Origin: Bacillota bacterium
GTDB taxonomy: Bacteria > Bacillota > Clostridia > Oscillospirales > Acutalibacteraceae
Length of the DNA: 64,000 nucleotides
Direction: 5' to 3'
Assembly: GCA_021769885.1 (NCBI GenBank)
Contig: JAETSA010000003.1
Span: 87,273-151,272 of the forward strand
This document shows, in pieces, positions 35,033 through 43,958 of this stretch; the first letter of the stretch is position 1, and each line of letters begins with the position of its first letter. The position numbers and the translations under genes were made by a program. The notes beneath the pieces were generated by a model, which was not told the origin of the DNA, searched no databases, and saw nothing but the letters and a program-made list of their open reading frames with translations.

Positions 35033-35668
35033 TTACACTCTTTCTTTTTCAGTTTCCTTTTCCGCGTCTTTCTGCACGGTCGCGCCGACATTTTCGTTGT
35101 CAGCATTTTTTAAGACCTTGTAAAATGTTAAAAACATAATTTTTAAATCTAACAGCAAAGACATATGGTCAACATACCAAACGTTCAGCTCAATGCGGTG
35201 ATTCCACTCAACGTCTTTTCTGCCGTGCACCTGCGCCCACCCCGTAATGCCGGGACGCACCTCAAACATACGAAGCTGTGTTTCGGAATAGTCCTCGTAA
35301 TTCCAAGGATGATATGTCAGCGGCGGACGGGGGCCTATAAAGCTCATATCGCCCTTCAGGATGTTGACCAGCTGCGGCAATTCGTCAATGCTCGTCGCAC
35401 GCAGAATTTTGCCGATTTTCGTGACACGCATATCGCCTTTGCCCGAATACACCCCTGTGCCTGTCTGCTCTGCGCCGACGCACATGGAACGGAATTTATA
35501 GATTTCAAATACTTTACCGTCTTTCCCGATGCGCTGCTGCCGAAATATGGCCGGGCCCTCTGAGGTCGCACGCACCAATATCGCAACCACTGCCAGCAGA
35601 GGTGAAAAAACCACCAATGCCAAAGCGGCGGCGAGAATATCAAAAAAACGTTTCAAATATGTATACAA
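35033..35668 (-). CDS. Priming undecaprenyl-phosphate sugar-1-phosphate transferase
   Basis: Bacterial sugar transferase (WbaP/PglC-like monotopic phosphoglycosyltransferase), which starts the repeat unit on undecaprenyl phosphate. One membrane segment (FFDILAAALALVVFSPLLAVVAILV), then GPAIFRQQRIGKDGKVFEIYKFRSM, ATSIDELPQLVNILKGDMSFIGPRPP (catalytic Asp-Glu) and RPGITGWAQVHGRKDVEW. I choose the TTG at 35666-35668 because GGGGAAG lies seven bases upstream; the longer frame from another TTG at 35713 has no site and would start inside the promoter. About 211 residues, normal for the short form. First gene of the 22-kb operon. Confidence 0.9.
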   Translation of the reverse strand: MYTYLKRFFDILAAALALVVFSPLLAVVAILVRATSEGPAIFRQQRIGKDGKVFEIYKFRSMCVGAEQTGTGVYSGKGDMRVTKIGKILRATSIDELPQLVNILKGDMSFIGPRPPLTYHPWNYEDYSETQLRMFEVRPGITGWAQVHGRKDVEWNHRIELNVWYVDHMSLLLDLKIMFLTFYKVLKNADNENVGATVQKDAEKETEKERV

Positions 35669-35718
35669 GGAATCTTCCCCTTTCCCGGATACACGAATGT
35701 CATACGTATACAATTATA

Positions 35719-35747
35719 AGTATACTTTCTTTACGGCAAAAAGTCAA
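35719..35747 (-). promoter_or_regulatory. Promoter of the 22-kb polysaccharide operon
   Basis: Minus-strand TTGACT (35742-35747) and TATACT (35719-35724) with 17 bases between, close to the sigma-A consensus. Just upstream, TTGAC and CAATTGTTGAC repeats lie in an AT-rich stretch that could bind a regulator. No processive antitermination or attenuator element is evident in the short leader. Confidence 0.75.
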
Positions 35748-35913
35748 CAATTGTTCATACTTTGTCAATTGCGTATCCACCAAATACACGCGCTGATTTT
35801 TGGTGAATCTGTATACTTTTTCTGTGCTTCGTGCTCTCTTTTCATTCGCCTTCGGAAAATGCAGGAAAAACAGTCAAAATGTTTTGTCTGTGAAGGCGGA
35901 ATACGGATGTAAA

Positions 35914-35957
35914 AAAGCCGGGGTTGTAAAAAACTTGCGTTTTTTTACAGCCCCGAC
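35914..35957 (-). terminator. Terminator after the holin gene
   Basis: On the minus strand CGGGGCTGTAAAAAA pairs with TTTTTTACAACCCCG, then GCTTTTTTAC. It ends the cassette and separates it from the polysaccharide operon. The rest of 35748-35913 is AT-rich with no gene seen. Confidence 0.8.
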
Positions 35958-35963
35958 CGAAAA

Positions 35964-36215
35964 TTACGATTCTTTTTTTAACTGCTTCACAAGCTGATTG
36001 CCGTATACCGCAACACCCGTAACCAACACGCCTTGGATAACAGAATCTACAGATGCGCCCGCAAGTGCTACAGCACCGAGCACCCCGAACACGAGCAAAA
36101 TCAGCGGAATAAACTTATCGGGAATCTTTTCGATGCCCTTTAACAGCAGTCCGATGATATTGAGCACAGGAACGAGAATCAGTGCCTTGTCTAAAACATA
36201 TTCGAGAATTTCCAA
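35964..36215 (-). CDS. Phage-type holin
   Basis: 83-residue protein with two hydrophobic segments (ALILVPVLNIIGLLLKG and FIPLILLVFGVLGAVALAG, then VIQGVLVTGVAVYG) and a charged C-terminus (KQLKKES). The short loop KGIEKIPDKFIP between segments is characteristic of the Phage_holin_5_2/LC3-like group. Holins form membrane lesions that release endolysins. It starts with TTG (36213-36215), six bases after AGGAGG, and follows the XhlA-like gene directly. It is the last gene of the cassette; the terminator follows. Confidence 0.78.
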   Translation of the reverse strand: MEILEYVLDKALILVPVLNIIGLLLKGIEKIPDKFIPLILLVFGVLGAVALAGASVDSVIQGVLVTGVAVYGNQLVKQLKKES

Positions 36216-36217
36216 AA

Positions 36218-36502
36218 TTACCCTCCTGTCTTTAAAAGAATCAGCAGTGCTGTGCCTAAAGCTGTGCCCACCGCAGACAGTGCGGCAAACAGCAGCTTAT
36301 CCCACAATTTTGCAGGACGGGCACTGACGGCTTTGATGCTCTCTTTGAGCTCACCCAGGGTCATCAGCACGCTGTCCAGCTTTGCGCTCATTTCGGCATT
36401 GGCAACCGCAAATCCGTTGACCTTAGAATATAAATGCTTTACATCATCCTCTAATTTTTGGATTCTGTGTTCATACAAGTCCTTTTCGGGCAATGCCCTC
36501 AC
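36218..36502 (-). CDS. XhlA-like coiled-coil membrane protein of the lysis cassette
   Basis: 94 residues: a charged helical N-terminal part with a heptad pattern (YEHRIQKLEDDVKHLYSKVNG, then EMSAKLDSVLMTLGELKESI) and one C-terminal membrane segment (LLFAALSAVGTALGTALLILL). This layout matches XhlA-type proteins that accompany holins in Bacillus PBSX and related prophages. Its ATG overlaps the lysozyme stop (ATGA), so translation is coupled. The two residues after the helix end in KTGG. No firmer assignment is possible from sequence. Confidence 0.6.
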   Translation of the reverse strand: MRALPEKDLYEHRIQKLEDDVKHLYSKVNGFAVANAEMSAKLDSVLMTLGELKESIKAVSARPAKLWDKLLFAALSAVGTALGTALLILLKTGG

Positions 36503-37377
36503 CTCAAATCGGATTTGTTGACATAGCCCGTAACATTTTCGGCAATCGGCCGCTTGCCTGCACGCTCTGCGGAAATCGTTATGCGGTAGCGACCGTGCAT
36601 CTCCTTACCGTCATAAATATAAAATGTGCCCGATTTCCTTGCGGCGGCTGTTTTCGCGGTTGCCGAAACATACAGCGGCGTATCGTGGAGCGTCACCATC
36701 ATTTTGGCTGGGAACTCCGCAGGCGGCAGGGACGGTTTTTCCGCGCCGTTTTTCGGGTATCCGTTTAAGCCCTTGGACGCCATAATGGAGGGATAATTTT
36801 TGTATGCAAAGTTCATATCCACGCGTCCCTTGATACCGTCTACCGTACCGTCCGATGCATACTGCCAAATCCCGTAGCTTTTTGCAAAGGTCGTTTCCTT
36901 GACCCAGTGTGCCAGCCAAATATCGTATTTTTGGAAAACATCCTCCCGAAGCTTCGTGTTCAGCCACGAAAGATTCATATACACGCTGACATAATAGCCC
37001 GCCTTTTCAAGTGTTTCGCAGAAAGCCGAAACGATATCGGAAATCTCGTCTTTTGTAAGCGACTTCTGCGTTTCATCCTCCACATCGTAGCAAATCGGAA
37101 AATCAAACACCTTTCCCTTCAAAAGCGACAGGCAATATTCCGCCTCTGCACGTGCCTGCTGTACGTTTTTTGCATAGCTGTAATGATACGCACCAACGAA
37201 CAGACCCGCCGCCTTGGCATTCTGATAATTCTTCTCAAAGGTTTCATCCGCCTGCCCGGCGTATCTGCCGAAGCCGTCGCGCAGCATAGCGAACTGCACG
37301 CCCGCCTTGCGCACCTTCTGCCAATCGATATCTCCCTGCCATTTGGAGACATCGATGCCGTTAAACATTTTCTCCAT
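36499..37377 (-). CDS. GH25 lysozyme (N-acetylmuramidase), endolysin type
   Basis: 292 residues. GH25 barrel: FNGIDVSKWQGDIDWQKVR near the N-terminus, GAYHYSYAKNVQQARAEAEY, catalytic CYDVEDE (Asp and Glu), and DIWLAHWVKE with IWQYASDGTVDGIKGRVDMNF. The C-terminal 90 residues form an SH3-like wall-binding module (TLHDTPLYVSATAKTAAARKSGTFYIYD). There is no signal peptide, as in phage endolysins that depend on a holin. The ATG at 37375-37377 has AGGAGG seven bases before it. Cleaves the MurNAc-GlcNAc bond of peptidoglycan. Confidence 0.92.
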   Translation of the reverse strand: MEKMFNGIDVSKWQGDIDWQKVRKAGVQFAMLRDGFGRYAGQADETFEKNYQNAKAAGLFVGAYHYSYAKNVQQARAEAEYCLSLLKGKVFDFPICYDVEDETQKSLTKDEISDIVSAFCETLEKAGYYVSVYMNLSWLNTKLREDVFQKYDIWLAHWVKETTFAKSYGIWQYASDGTVDGIKGRVDMNFAYKNYPSIMASKGLNGYPKNGAEKPSLPPAEFPAKMMVTLHDTPLYVSATAKTAAARKSGTFYIYDGKEMHGRYRITISAERAGKRPIAENVTGYVNKSDLR

Positions 37378-37391
37378 AAACATTCCTCCTG

Positions 37392-39029
37392 CTATATGTT
37401 ATTCTCTAAGCCCGCTATTCTTGACTCAAAATCGTTTGCAACCGCGGAAATATCCGCACGGTATGTGCAGAGTGCCTCTGCGCGTCTCGGTGTAACCTCT
37501 ACAAAACCGACCTTTGCCGCCGACGGAATCGGCTCGCACGGCTCGACGCTTACCTCTGCCGCCTGACGGCAACAGATTGCGGTAATCGGGTTTCCTGCCT
37601 CCGCACGCTCGTGAAGCCACGCGGAAAACGCTGTGCTGTCTAATTTTGAATACACATACAAAGCATTGTCCACCGCACCGAAAAAGATGCCCTCTGCCGG
37701 ACCGCCCGCTTGGACGAATGCGTTATACTCCGCACTTTTGTGAAAAAATTTCGGCATCGTCTCCATATCCGCACAAAAGCCCTCGAGCACCCCGGGTGCC
37801 ATGGTAATACCGTCAGGCAACGGCAGGCAATAGCGGTAAACGGTGATATCGCCGCTCGTCAGCGTCAGCGGCTCCCCGCTGCACATATCCGCCGTGAGCT
37901 GTACAGAAAACGCCCTGCGCACGGTCGTGCCCGTCGCAAAATCGTAGCTGTCGGCATACGCCGCGCTTGCCGCCAACAGCGGCGCGTCAAAGGTCTTGTG
38001 CAGGACTGCGCCGGTTTCGGTCTTTAAGAGCGTCAGCCCCTCCCACTCTTTAGAGAGGATGTCGGCATACCGCTCCTCGGAAATCATCACACGGGTGCTT
38101 TCCAACCACGTAAGCCCCGTTGCATCTGTGGTAAAGCTGATTTGCTGACGGTTCGAATTGGGCAATTCTCTGTGGCAAAAATAAATTTTGCTCGTCCCCA
38201 CAACGATAGAGGACGTGCAGTTTTCCGTAAGCTCGGCATCCTTTCTCGTCAGTGTATACGATGTATTCGGCTCTAAATACAGCGGCCAACGCGAAATGGC
38301 ACTTGTCACCGGTTCAAACAGATTGTATTTTTTGCTGTCTAACATCGGTGCGAGCAGATTCTCGCCGAATGCGACCATACACAAAGGGATTGCCTGTCCC
38401 GCTGTGCGCGGACGCACGCAAACGCCCGTAATCTGTGCGCTGTCCACTGCGCCCGGGAGCGTTGTATACCCTTGTGCGCACTGCGTTTTCACAAGCGGCA
38501 AGCCATACATTTGCTCACTCAGCAGGACGGCAATCTCCGCTCTGTCGTCTTGCGTCAAAGCATATGCATCCCCCTTGTCGCCTTTGTCGCCCTTAAAGGT
38601 GTTGCGGCGGATTGCCTCCAACAGCATATTCACGGAAAAAGCGTGATCCACATCGAGCAGTTTTTCGGTATTCTGCAACGGTGAAAAATACAAGCGCAGT
38701 GTTTTCGCCGTAATTTTTTGCTCCGTAGTGCCGTTTTCGCCGATTTTGACCACTTGAAACACGCAAAGCGCAGTCATTTGTGCCGTGATTTCTAACGGCA
38801 GAGACAGCAAAATTTCGCGGTTTTCGTTCGGCTCTAAATAGTCGGTACGCGCTGTGCCGCGTGCGGTGACAAACTCCGCATAACAGCGGTATTCCGCCGT
38901 GCAAAAGACTTCGGGCAACAAAAAGCGCAGGGCGGCGGCGTTATGCTCGTACATCACGCCTGCGTGCGTTTGCGCGGTATCGGATTCGGGCGTTTCGGGA
39001 ATCGGTACATCTAAAATCGTCTGTTTCAT
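37392..39029 (-). CDS. Phage baseplate/fibre protein, BppU-like N-terminus with collagen-like stretch
   Basis: 545 residues. The first 130 resemble the beta-sandwich of BppU-type baseplate proteins (AALRFLLPEVFCTAEYRCYAE, REILLSLPLEITAQMTALCVFQVVK). A collagen-like stretch follows (FKGDKGDKGD, residues 145-154), then ALTQDDRAEIAVLLSEQMYG, as often seen in tail proteins of Gram-positive phages, and a C-terminal half of beta-rich sequence that I do not recognise, ending with a short helix (AVANDFESRIAGLENNI). Its ATG overlaps the regulator stop by four bases. No other tail or head gene is near, which is odd. Confidence 0.65.
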   Translation of the reverse strand: MKQTILDVPIPETPESDTAQTHAGVMYEHNAAALRFLLPEVFCTAEYRCYAEFVTARGTARTDYLEPNENREILLSLPLEITAQMTALCVFQVVKIGENGTTEQKITAKTLRLYFSPLQNTEKLLDVDHAFSVNMLLEAIRRNTFKGDKGDKGDAYALTQDDRAEIAVLLSEQMYGLPLVKTQCAQGYTTLPGAVDSAQITGVCVRPRTAGQAIPLCMVAFGENLLAPMLDSKKYNLFEPVTSAISRWPLYLEPNTSYTLTRKDAELTENCTSSIVVGTSKIYFCHRELPNSNRQQISFTTDATGLTWLESTRVMISEERYADILSKEWEGLTLLKTETGAVLHKTFDAPLLAASAAYADSYDFATGTTVRRAFSVQLTADMCSGEPLTLTSGDITVYRYCLPLPDGITMAPGVLEGFCADMETMPKFFHKSAEYNAFVQAGGPAEGIFFGAVDNALYVYSKLDSTAFSAWLHERAEAGNPITAICCRQAAEVSVEPCEPIPSAAKVGFVEVTPRRAEALCTYRADISAVANDFESRIAGLENNI

Positions 39030-39436
39030 TGCACACCTCCGTATTGCTTCACGGTTTCTAAAAACGGTTTGCCGGGGTCAACCAAACTGAAATCCATCAG
39101 GAATGGATATTTCAGATATGCGCGCAATTTGCTGTCCGCTTTTTCGGACAGTGTTTGTGCACGCCCGCGCGTAATCCCGCAGCTTCGCGCGGCGGAGGAT
39201 ACACTTTCGCCCTGCAAAAGCAGCAATTCGGCAATGCGGCGTTCCTCGCGGTTCAGCTCCGATTGCAGAACGCACTGTACCAAACGGCGCAGAGTATCCT
39301 CCTTGCGGCGCAGTACGAAGCGCGCGACCGCGCCGCCGTCCATTTCTGCGGCAGACATTGGTTCAAGCCGCTCGGTGAGATAAAGATACTCGCCCTCCAG
39401 CAGGGTAATCGGCTCGTTGGGTTCTGAAAATTGCAT
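39026..39436 (-). CDS. Sigma-70 region-4-like / phage positive control regulator
   Basis: 136 residues. The second half has a helix-turn-helix like sigma region 4: LNREERRIAELLLLQGESVSSAARSCGITRGRAQTLSEKADSKLRAYL. This matches small phage late-gene activators and sigma-like regulators. The first half is acidic and helical (EYLYLTERLEPMSAAEMDGGAVARF). The ATG at 39434-39436 follows AAAGGAG. It is the first gene of the cassette, and could drive the cassette or other phage genes elsewhere. Its own promoter lies at 39568-39595 with a LexA box just downstream. Confidence 0.62.
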   Translation of the reverse strand: MQFSEPNEPITLLEGEYLYLTERLEPMSAAEMDGGAVARFVLRRKEDTLRRLVQCVLQSELNREERRIAELLLLQGESVSSAARSCGITRGRAQTLSEKADSKLRAYLKYPFLMDFSLVDPGKPFLETVKQYGGVQ

Positions 39437-39497
39437 AGCATTCTCCTTTCTGTTTGCCGAAACATAGATTTTTGGGAATTTCGGCAAAAATGAAAAC

Positions 39498-39536
39498 AAC
39501 ACCTATGCACGGCAGGCTGCCTTGCATAGATGTTGC
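39498..39536. promoter_or_regulatory. Long inverted repeat in the cassette leader
   Basis: Arms AACACCTATGCA and TGCATAGATGTT enclose a second CGGCAG/CTGCC pair, so nearly the whole 37 bases are palindromic. It lies between the start of transcription and the regulator ATG. It could be an operator or an RNA hairpin in the leader; no T-run follows closely. Confidence 0.6.
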
Positions 39537-39540
39537 TTTT

Positions 39541-39554
39541 CGAACATTCGTTCG
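39541..39554. promoter_or_regulatory. LexA (SOS) box
   Basis: CGAACATTCGTTCG is a perfect 14-base palindrome with the GAAC-N4-GTTC core of Gram-positive LexA/DinR sites (CGAACRNRYGTTYC). It sits 13-26 bases downstream of the -10 hexamer, where bound repressor would block initiation. Confidence 0.8.
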
Positions 39555-39567
39555 CTTTGCAGTATTT

Positions 39568-39595
39568 ATTATAGGGATTTTGGAGAGTTTGTCAA
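39568..39595 (-). promoter_or_regulatory. Sigma-A promoter of the lysis/fibre cassette
   Basis: Minus-strand TTGACA (39590-39595) and TATAAT (39568-39573), both perfect hexamers, with 16-base spacing. Start predicted near 39561, giving a leader of about 125 bases that contains the LexA box and the inverted repeat. Confidence 0.8.
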
Positions 39596-39600
39596 GGGGG

Positions 39601-39955
39601 GATTTTTCGAATCGTAGGGAACGACCTCTGTGTCGTTCCGTAAAGTTTCAGCAATCTTCGACGAGCACGGAATCCCTCCGTCACGGCTACGCCGTGCCAC
39701 CCGCTGACGGCGGCGGTCCCCCTTTGTCCGCTTTCGCGGACATTTTTTCTCCGAAAACAGGCACCCTTTTGTCTGCTTCGCAGACATTTCCCCTATTAGG
39801 GGAATAACCCCACACTGTGGGGGAATCTTCCCTTTGACAAGGGAGGCATTGTGAATCGCCCCTACGAGGTTTGCATTGTTTTACGCATACCGTAGGGACA
39901 GCCCGGGCTCGCTGTCCGTTTGCGGGCGGATGAAGGCATCCGCCCCTACGATTTA
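39601..39955. repeat. Intergenic modular repeats between the cassette and clpC
   Basis: No gene seen. The stretch contains a GTAGGGAACGACC unit (39614-39641), a CCCTCCGTCACGGCTACGCC unit with neighbouring GTCCGC/GCGGAC and GTCTGC/GCAGAC hairpins, CCCCTATTAGGGG, a CCTTTGACAAGGGAGG unit, then GGACAGC/GCTGTCC and GCGGATG/CATCCGC units that close with CCCCTACG. It is a mosaic of at least seven small palindromes. Confidence 0.8.
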
Positions 39956-39965
39956 TGAATCAAAT

Positions 39966-42410
39966 TCACTTTGTGTTCGCTTGGAATATAAACGTGTCTG
40001 AGTCTCCGTCATAGGTGCAAACATAGCTTTTCCCTGCCGTGACCTCGCCTTTAAGCATCGCTTCGGAGAGCGCATCCTCAATTTTACTTTGGATGGCACG
40101 TTTCAGAGGACGTGCACCGTAAACCTCATCGAAGCCCGCATCGGCGATTTTGTCTACCGCTTCATCGGTAAATTCCACCGTAATATCCAATGCCGCGGTG
40201 CGCTTGCGCAATTCGGAGAGCAAACGCTTGGCGATTTCGCGGATTTCGGACTTTGTCAGCCGTTTAAAGACAATAATATCATCCACACGGTTTAAAAATT
40301 CGGGACGGAAGGTGCCGCGCAGCTCGCCCATCACCGCATCCTTGATTTTCTCGTCGTTGCGTTCGCGTTCCTCCGAGGTATCGGCGAATCCGAATGCCGC
40401 CTGCTTCGCGGTAATCAGCTTCGCGCCGACATTGGAGGTCATAATGATGACGCAGTTTTTGAAATCCACACGTCTGCCTTGGCTGTCGGTCAAAATGCCG
40501 TCATCGAGAATCTGTAAAAGCATATTGAACACATCGGGGTGTGCCTTTTCGATTTCGTCAAACAAAATGACGGAATACGGCTTTCTTCTGACCTTTTCGG
40601 TCAGCTGTCCGCCCTCGTCATAGCCGACATAACCGGGCGGCGAACCGACCAAGCGCGACACGGTATGCTTCTCCATATATTCGGACATATCGAGACGTAT
40701 CATTGCGCCTTCATCGCCGAACATTGCGGCGGCAAGTGCCTTGCAAAGCTCGGTTTTGCCTACGCCCGTAGGACCTAAGAAGATAAACGAGCCAATCGGC
40801 TTTTTCGGGTCTTTTAAGCCCACTCTGCCGCGCCGAATCGCACGGGAAACCGCCTTTACGGCCTCCTCCTGCCCAACAATGCGCTCGTGCAGTTCTTCTT
40901 CCATATGCAAAAGACGTTCGCTTTCCTCTGTGGTCAGCTGGGTCATCGGAATGCCCGTCCAGGACGCGACAATCTCCGCAATTTCGGCTTCCCCGACCTC
41001 GTCGCGGCTGTGCCCTGTCGATTGCAGCCACTCCTGCTTTTTATTCTCTAATTCTGCGGAAAGCTTTTTCTCTTCGTCGCGAAGCTGTGCCGCACGCTCG
41101 AAATCCTGCGCACCCACGGCAGACTGCTTTTCCGCCGCCAATTGCTTTTGCTGTTCTTCCAGTTCTTTGATTTCGGGCGGTGCCGTAAAGGTTTGAAGCC
41201 TTACTCTCGATGCCGCTTCGTCAATCAAATCGATTGCCTTATCGGGCAGATAGCGGTCGCCGATATACCTTGCAGACAGCTTCACCGCCGCTAAAATTGC
41301 CGCATCGGTGATTTTTACCTTGTGATGTGCTTCATATTTGTCGCGAATGCCCTTGAGGATTTCGACCGCTTCTTCTTCGGACGGCTCACCCACCGTAATG
41401 GGCTGGAAACGCCGCTCGAGCGCCGCATCCTTTTCGATGTGCTTGCGGTATTCCTCCACCGTGGTTGCGCCAATGACCTGCAATTCGCCGCGCGCCAAAG
41501 AGGGCTTTAAAATATTTGCCGCATCCACCGCGCCCTCGGCACTGCCTGCGCCGATGAGCGTATGCACCTCATCGATAAACAGAATCATATCCTCTGCCGA
41601 CTTAACTTCGTCAATCACCTTTTTAATGCGATCCTCAAAGTCACCGCGGTATTTCGTCCCTGCCACCATACCGGTGAGATCCAAGGAGATAATGCGTTTG
41701 TCCTTCAGCATTTCGGGAACCTCGCCCGAAACGATTTTCAGTGCCAGCCCTTCGGCAATGGCGGTTTTGCCCACGCCCGGTTCGCCGATTAAGCACGGAT
41801 TGTTTTTCGTGCGGCGGCTCAAAATCTGAATCACACGTTCAATTTCATTTTGCCGACCGATGACGGGGTCGATTTTCCCGTCCCGCGCAAGACGCGTCAA
41901 ATCGCGCCCAAACTGTGACAGCGCAGAATCGCCGTCCGCATTTTCACTGCCTTTTGCGGTCTGCGTGCCGCCGCCCATCATACTTTTGGAGATTTCGTGG
42001 ACGATGCTTTCCAAATTCACACCGCACTGCACCAAAATCTGTGCCGCAATGCAAGAGGGCTCGCGTGCAATGCTGAGCAGAACGTGCTCCGTGCCGACCA
42101 ACTGCTGTCCCATACCGTGCGCCAGCGAAACCGCCGTTTCAATAATATGCTTACTGCGCGGTGTGAAATCATCCGGCACAAGGCTTGTCGGCACACCGAC
42201 GCCGACGGTCTGTTTGATATAGTTTTCTACGTTATCGTAGCTGACTTTTTTTGCGGTAAGCACTGTGCCTGCCACCGTACTTGTATCGGAAAGCAGACCT
42301 AAAAGCAGATGCTCACTGCCGATATAGGTGTGCCCCAAATTTTCTGCCGCCTGCACGGCTTTATTTAAAGATTTGTTTGCTTTTTCCGTAAAGCCTGTAA
42401 ATTTAAACAT
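39966..42410 (-). CDS. clpC: ATP-dependent Clp protease ATP-binding subunit ClpC
   Basis: 814-residue AAA+ unfoldase that feeds ClpP and degrades proteins tagged with phospho-arginine by McsB. Domains: two N-terminal Clp repeats ([27 protein letters not shown] region, [11 protein letters not shown]), NBD1 with [13 protein letters not shown] and [19 protein letters not shown], a middle UVR-like coiled coil ([20 protein letters not shown]), and NBD2 with [15 protein letters not shown] and a C-terminal [17 protein letters not shown]. Last gene of the ctsR-mcsA-mcsB-clpC operon, 33 bases after mcsB. Length is standard. Confidence 0.97.
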   Translation of the reverse strand: MFKFTGFTEKANKSLNKAVQAAENLGHTYIGSEHLLLGLLSDTSTVAGTVLTAKKVSYDNVENYIKQTVGVGVPTSLVPDDFTPRSKHIIETAVSLAHGMGQQLVGTEHVLLSIAREPSCIAAQILVQCGVNLESIVHEISKSMMGGGTQTAKGSENADGDSALSQFGRDLTRLARDGKIDPVIGRQNEIERVIQILSRRTKNNPCLIGEPGVGKTAIAEGLALKIVSGEVPEMLKDKRIISLDLTGMVAGTKYRGDFEDRIKKVIDEVKSAEDMILFIDEVHTLIGAGSAEGAVDAANILKPSLARGELQVIGATTVEEYRKHIEKDAALERRFQPITVGEPSEEEAVEILKGIRDKYEAHHKVKITDAAILAAVKLSARYIGDRYLPDKAIDLIDEAASRVRLQTFTAPPEIKELEEQQKQLAAEKQSAVGAQDFERAAQLRDEEKKLSAELENKKQEWLQSTGHSRDEVGEAEIAEIVASWTGIPMTQLTTEESERLLHMEEELHERIVGQEEAVKAVSRAIRRGRVGLKDPKKPIGSFIFLGPTGVGKTELCKALAAAMFGDEGAMIRLDMSEYMEKHTVSRLVGSPPGYVGYDEGGQLTEKVRRKPYSVILFDEIEKAHPDVFNMLLQILDDGILTDSQGRRVDFKNCVIIMTSNVGAKLITAKQAAFGFADTSEERERNDEKIKDAVMGELRGTFRPEFLNRVDDIIVFKRLTKSEIREIAKRLLSELRKRTAALDITVEFTDEAVDKIADAGFDEVYGARPLKRAIQSKIEDALSEAMLKGEVTAGKSYVCTYDGDSDTFIFQANTK

Positions 42411-42443
42411 AATGCAACTGTCCTTTCCCGAGAAAGGCGAATA

Positions 42444-43442
42444 TTACAGCCTTTCCCGCACGATTTTTGCACGCAGGGCGTCACGCTCGCGCGCATCCAA
42501 AGATTTTCCCGCCTGCGCGTTGAGGCTTGCGGGCTGTAGAGATACCATCAATTCATTGAGCGTTTTCGGGTCAACCGAAAGCATACCGCCGACCGCACCC
42601 ATACGCACGCGGGACGCCAGCTGCATAAACTCCTTTGTCCCTAACAGTCTTGCCGATTTCAACACGCCGTATGCACGGTAGACCATATCTTCCGTCTCCG
42701 ATGTTTTCAGCATTTCCGCACGTGCGGAGCGTTCCTGCGCCGCCAACTGCAATACGATGGTTTTTAAGTTTTCAATCGCGCCTTTTTCCGTAATGCCGAG
42801 CGTGACCTGATTGCTCAGCTGATAAAGATCGCCCATGGCCGTTGACCCCTCGCCGTATGCGCCGCGAATGGTTAAGCCAAGCTTGGAAACGGTAGCCGCC
42901 AATGTACCCATACGCCCGAGTGCAGTGAGTGCGGGCAGATGCAGCATTACCGAGGCGCGCATACCCGTACCGAGATTGGTCGGGCACTCCGTCAAATAGC
43001 CCAGCCGCTCGTCAAATGCAAATTTTACCTTTTCATTGATGGCGCTGTCTAAACGGTCTGCTTCGGCGTATGCCTCCGAAAGCGAAAGCCCGGGCTTCAT
43101 CACCTGCAAGCGGATGTGATCCTCTTCCTGTAGCATCACACTGATTTCTTCGCTGTCGGAAAGAAGCAGTGCGCGCCCCTGGGCAGAGGAAGCAAATTCA
43201 GGGCTGATGAGATGCCGCTCCGCCAAGGAAACAATCTGTGCCTGCGTCAGCGTTTTCATTTCGATGTACTTGAGTCCTGCCGCCGCAGGAACAGCGTCGC
43301 GCACGATTTCATTGACCGCAATGCGGCTTTTTGTATCGAGCCGCGCGGGGAACGGGTAGTCTGCCAAATTCCGTGCCAGGCGAATGCGGGTGCTTAACAC
43401 CACATCGCTTTGCTCGCCCTCTCCGAGATACCATTTAGCCAT
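42444..43442 (-). CDS. mcsB: Protein arginine kinase McsB
   Basis: 332-residue kinase of the guanidino kinase fold that phosphorylates arginines, marking proteins for ClpCP and inactivating CtsR under stress. Seen: VVLSTRIRLARNLADYPFP, the catalytic LTECPTNLGTGMRASVMLHLPAL (Cys and nucleotide loop), SEEISVMLQEEDHIRLQVM and LTIRGAYGEGS, then RVRMGAVGGML. The in-frame ATG 21 codons upstream lies in mcsA; the ATG at 43440-43442 overlaps the mcsA stop by eight bases and gives the normal N-terminus MAKWYLGEGEQSD. Confidence 0.95.
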   Translation of the reverse strand: MAKWYLGEGEQSDVVLSTRIRLARNLADYPFPARLDTKSRIAVNEIVRDAVPAAAGLKYIEMKTLTQAQIVSLAERHLISPEFASSAQGRALLLSDSEEISVMLQEEDHIRLQVMKPGLSLSEAYAEADRLDSAINEKVKFAFDERLGYLTECPTNLGTGMRASVMLHLPALTALGRMGTLAATVSKLGLTIRGAYGEGSTAMGDLYQLSNQVTLGITEKGAIENLKTIVLQLAAQERSARAEMLKTSETEDMVYRAYGVLKSARLLGTKEFMQLASRVRMGAVGGMLSVDPKTLNELMVSLQPASLNAQAGKSLDARERDALRAKIVRERL

Positions 43443-43944
43443 TGTTTTTGCCCTCCTCTTCTTCCAGTACTTTGATTTCGTCACGCAGGGTGGCGGCAGT
43501 TTCATAATCCTGCAAATTTACGGCGTTTTGCAGCTGCTCGCGCAGTTCTTCAATGCGTCCGCGTGTTTGCTGTACGGGGGAGCCGTTGGCGATTTTGCCC
43601 TCGTGGCGGGTGCGTCCGTGAATGCGCTCAATCGACGGCAACAGCTTGTCATAAAAGGTTTCATAGCAGCTGCTGCATCCGATTTTTCCGCTTTTGACGA
43701 TATCGTTAAATGTGCATCCGCATTTCTCACACCGCAGCACGCTGTTGCTCAACGCGCCGACTGCCGCAGGTGCAAAGAACGAGCTGAGCATATCGGAAAA
43801 CCCAAACCCGAAATCCGAAAGTGCATCGGCATAGCCAAAGCTTTTTGCACAGTCCGCACACAAATGCGCTTCGGTGGATTCGCCGTTGACAATACGCTTA
43901 ATGTGCGTGGTCGCCTCATGTTTTTTACAATTCTGACACAACAT
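43435..43944 (-). CDS. mcsA: McsA, zinc-finger activator of McsB
   Basis: 169 residues. Three to four CxxC pairs are visible: MLCQNCKKHEA, HLCADCAKSFG, LRCEKCGCTF and IGCSSCYETF, which bind zinc. The C-terminal UVR motif (RIEELREQLQNAVNLQDYETAATLRDEIKVLEEEE) contacts ClpC or McsB. McsA stimulates McsB kinase. Located 15 bases after ctsR and overlapping mcsB, in the usual order. Confidence 0.95.
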   Translation of the reverse strand: MLCQNCKKHEATTHIKRIVNGESTEAHLCADCAKSFGYADALSDFGFGFSDMLSSFFAPAAVGALSNSVLRCEKCGCTFNDIVKSGKIGCSSCYETFYDKLLPSIERIHGRTRHEGKIANGSPVQQTRGRIEELREQLQNAVNLQDYETAATLRDEIKVLEEEEGKNNG

Positions 43945-43958
43945 TTCAATACACTCCT

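Noticed and set aside
35964..39502. Complete prophage
   Set aside because: Only lysis, fibre and regulator genes are present; head, tail, integrase and attachment sites are absent.
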